Shown piece by piece: positions 6,931-7,326 of a DNA stretch of 7,326 nucleotides. Source of the stretch: Oscillospiraceae bacterium (GTDB lineage Bacteria > Bacillota > Clostridia > Oscillospirales > Ruminococcaceae). Position 1 is the first letter of the stretch. Every line of letters begins with the position of its first letter. The stretch is taken from assembly GCA_029005335.1 (NCBI GenBank), contig JAQXFT010000015.1, positions 1 through 7,326 of the forward strand. The letters are read 5' to 3'. The position numbers were made by a program, and so were the translations under genes. Below the pieces are notes generated by a model. The model ran no database searches. It was not told the DNA's origin and saw nothing but the letters and a program-made list of their open reading frames with translations.

Positions 6931-7050
6931 TAGCCTGGCTGATATTTTTCACGGCTTTTGAACGAGTTAAATAATATGATAATTGCATTCAAATCTCTAA
7001 AACATATAATCAATTCATTATTTGTTTACTCATTCAAAAATCCTGTTGCG
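6931..7050. other. AT-rich intergenic stretch before the insertion sequence
   Basis: The vWA start (6822) and the transposase start (7141) are 318 nt apart. Apart from the leader and promoter of the vWA gene and the insertion sequence promoter, I see no open frame with a ribosome site, no tRNA-like structure and no convincing stem-loop. An 8-bp direct repeat CATTCAAA (6986 and 7031) is within chance for this composition. Confidence 0.5.
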
Positions 7051-7079
7051 GAGGGCAGACCATACGCATGAATAACAAA

Positions 7080-7109
7080 TTGGAAACAAAACGAAAAATG
7101 TGGTATAAT
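7080..7109 (+). promoter_or_regulatory. Probable transposase promoter
   Basis: TATAAT (7104-7109) is preceded by TGG, an extended -10. TTGGAA (7080-7085), 18 nt upstream, is a weak -35 with 4 of 6 consensus bases. It lies 31 nt before the transposase ATG and inside the presumed element. Confidence 0.6.
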
Positions 7110-7140
7110 AGAAGAAAAAATGCTGAGGAGAGTACCGGAT

Positions 7141-7326
7141 ATGGAAGAATTAATGGAAATGCTCGAATGTATAGAGGACAAAAGACAGCAGAGCAAAGTC
7201 AGATACCCGATAAAAGAAATTGTGCTTATAGTATTTTCCTGCACATTATCAAATGTAGACAACTGGGAAGATATGGAGATGTGGGCAAATCATTATATAG
7301 ATTTGTTGAGAGAATATCTTCCGTTT
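7141..7326 (+). CDS. ISAs1-family transposase, N-terminal part, cut by the window end
   Basis: The first 62 residues are present and open to the last base. The pattern is that of the N-terminal domain associated with ISAs1-type DDE transposases (the H-repeat type): a short acidic helix, then RYPIKEIVLIVFSCTLSNVD, then NWEDMEMWANHYIDLLREYL and the closing LPF. The catalytic DDE residues would lie past the window, so whether the gene is intact cannot be judged. GAGGAG (7125-7130), 10 nt before the ATG at 7141, supports this start. An in-frame ATG at 7120 would add seven residues but overlaps that site. The enzyme would move its own element by cutting at the terminal repeats. Confidence 0.85.
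   Translation, partial: MEELMEMLECIEDKRQQSKVRYPIKEIVLIVFSCTLSNVDNWEDMEMWANHYIDLLREYLPF

Larger units (their letters stand above)
7041..7326 (+). mobile_element. Left part of an ISAs1-family insertion sequence
   Basis: The transposase beginning at 7141 marks an insertion sequence that continues past the window. Its left end is not proven because the right end is missing. The best guess is at about 7041-7055, where composition changes sharply from AT-rich to a GC-richer stretch (GAGGGCAGACCATACGCATG, 7051-7070). That leaves about 85-100 nt of leader before the transposase, a reasonable distance for this family. The target-site duplication cannot be seen. Confidence 0.6.

Noticed and set aside
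7026..7262. Minus-strand frame across the insertion sequence edge
   Set aside because: It runs opposite the recognised transposase N-terminus and its promoter, with no start signal.
1..7326. CRISPR array, tRNA or rRNA genes, riboswitch
   Set aside because: No regularly spaced direct repeats, no cloverleaf-like segment and no long structured leader were seen on either strand.

Overview
The window comes from an AT-rich, low-GC Gram-positive genome. Strong purine-rich ribosome binding sites, a textbook sigma-A-type promoter, AGA/GGA-rich codon use and an ISAs1-type transposase are compatible with Clostridia, possibly a Ruminococcus-like gut bacterium. This placement is an impression from style, not a proof.

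Layout. (1) Positions 1-5988, plus strand: a tightly packed run of five genes with 1-nt overlaps or gaps of 1 to 13 nt, so very probably one operon whose promoter lies before the window. The order is: the 3' end of an unrecognised gene; an 802-aa dynamin-like GTPase with intact G1, G3 and G4-like motifs; a 378-aa protein that looks like a nucleotide-binding-dead relative of that GTPase; a 668-aa protein with two N-terminal membrane helices and a cytoplasmic helical rod of about 600 residues; and a 98-aa helical protein that starts with TTG. (2) Positions 6022-6047: a rho-independent terminator between convergent genes. (3) Positions 6052-6822, minus strand: a stand-alone vWA protein of the TerF type with a complete MIDAS, read from a consensus promoter with a perfect 7-bp inverted repeat in its leader. 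(4) About 6931-7326: AT-rich intergenic DNA, then the left part of an ISAs1-family insertion sequence whose transposase runs off the window.

How the genes may work together (inference): the dynamin-like GTPase and its degenerate partner could form a hetero-oligomer acting at the membrane, with the two-helix rod protein as membrane anchor or scaffold and the small basic protein as an accessory. Paired bacterial dynamin-like proteins occur in known systems (IniA/IniC, Campylobacter DLP1/DLP2, and the LeoA/LeoBC anti-phage system Eleos). This gene combination is not one I recognise, and it is the best candidate here for an undescribed membrane-associated stress or defence module. The nearby insertion sequence is weakly consistent with accessory DNA.
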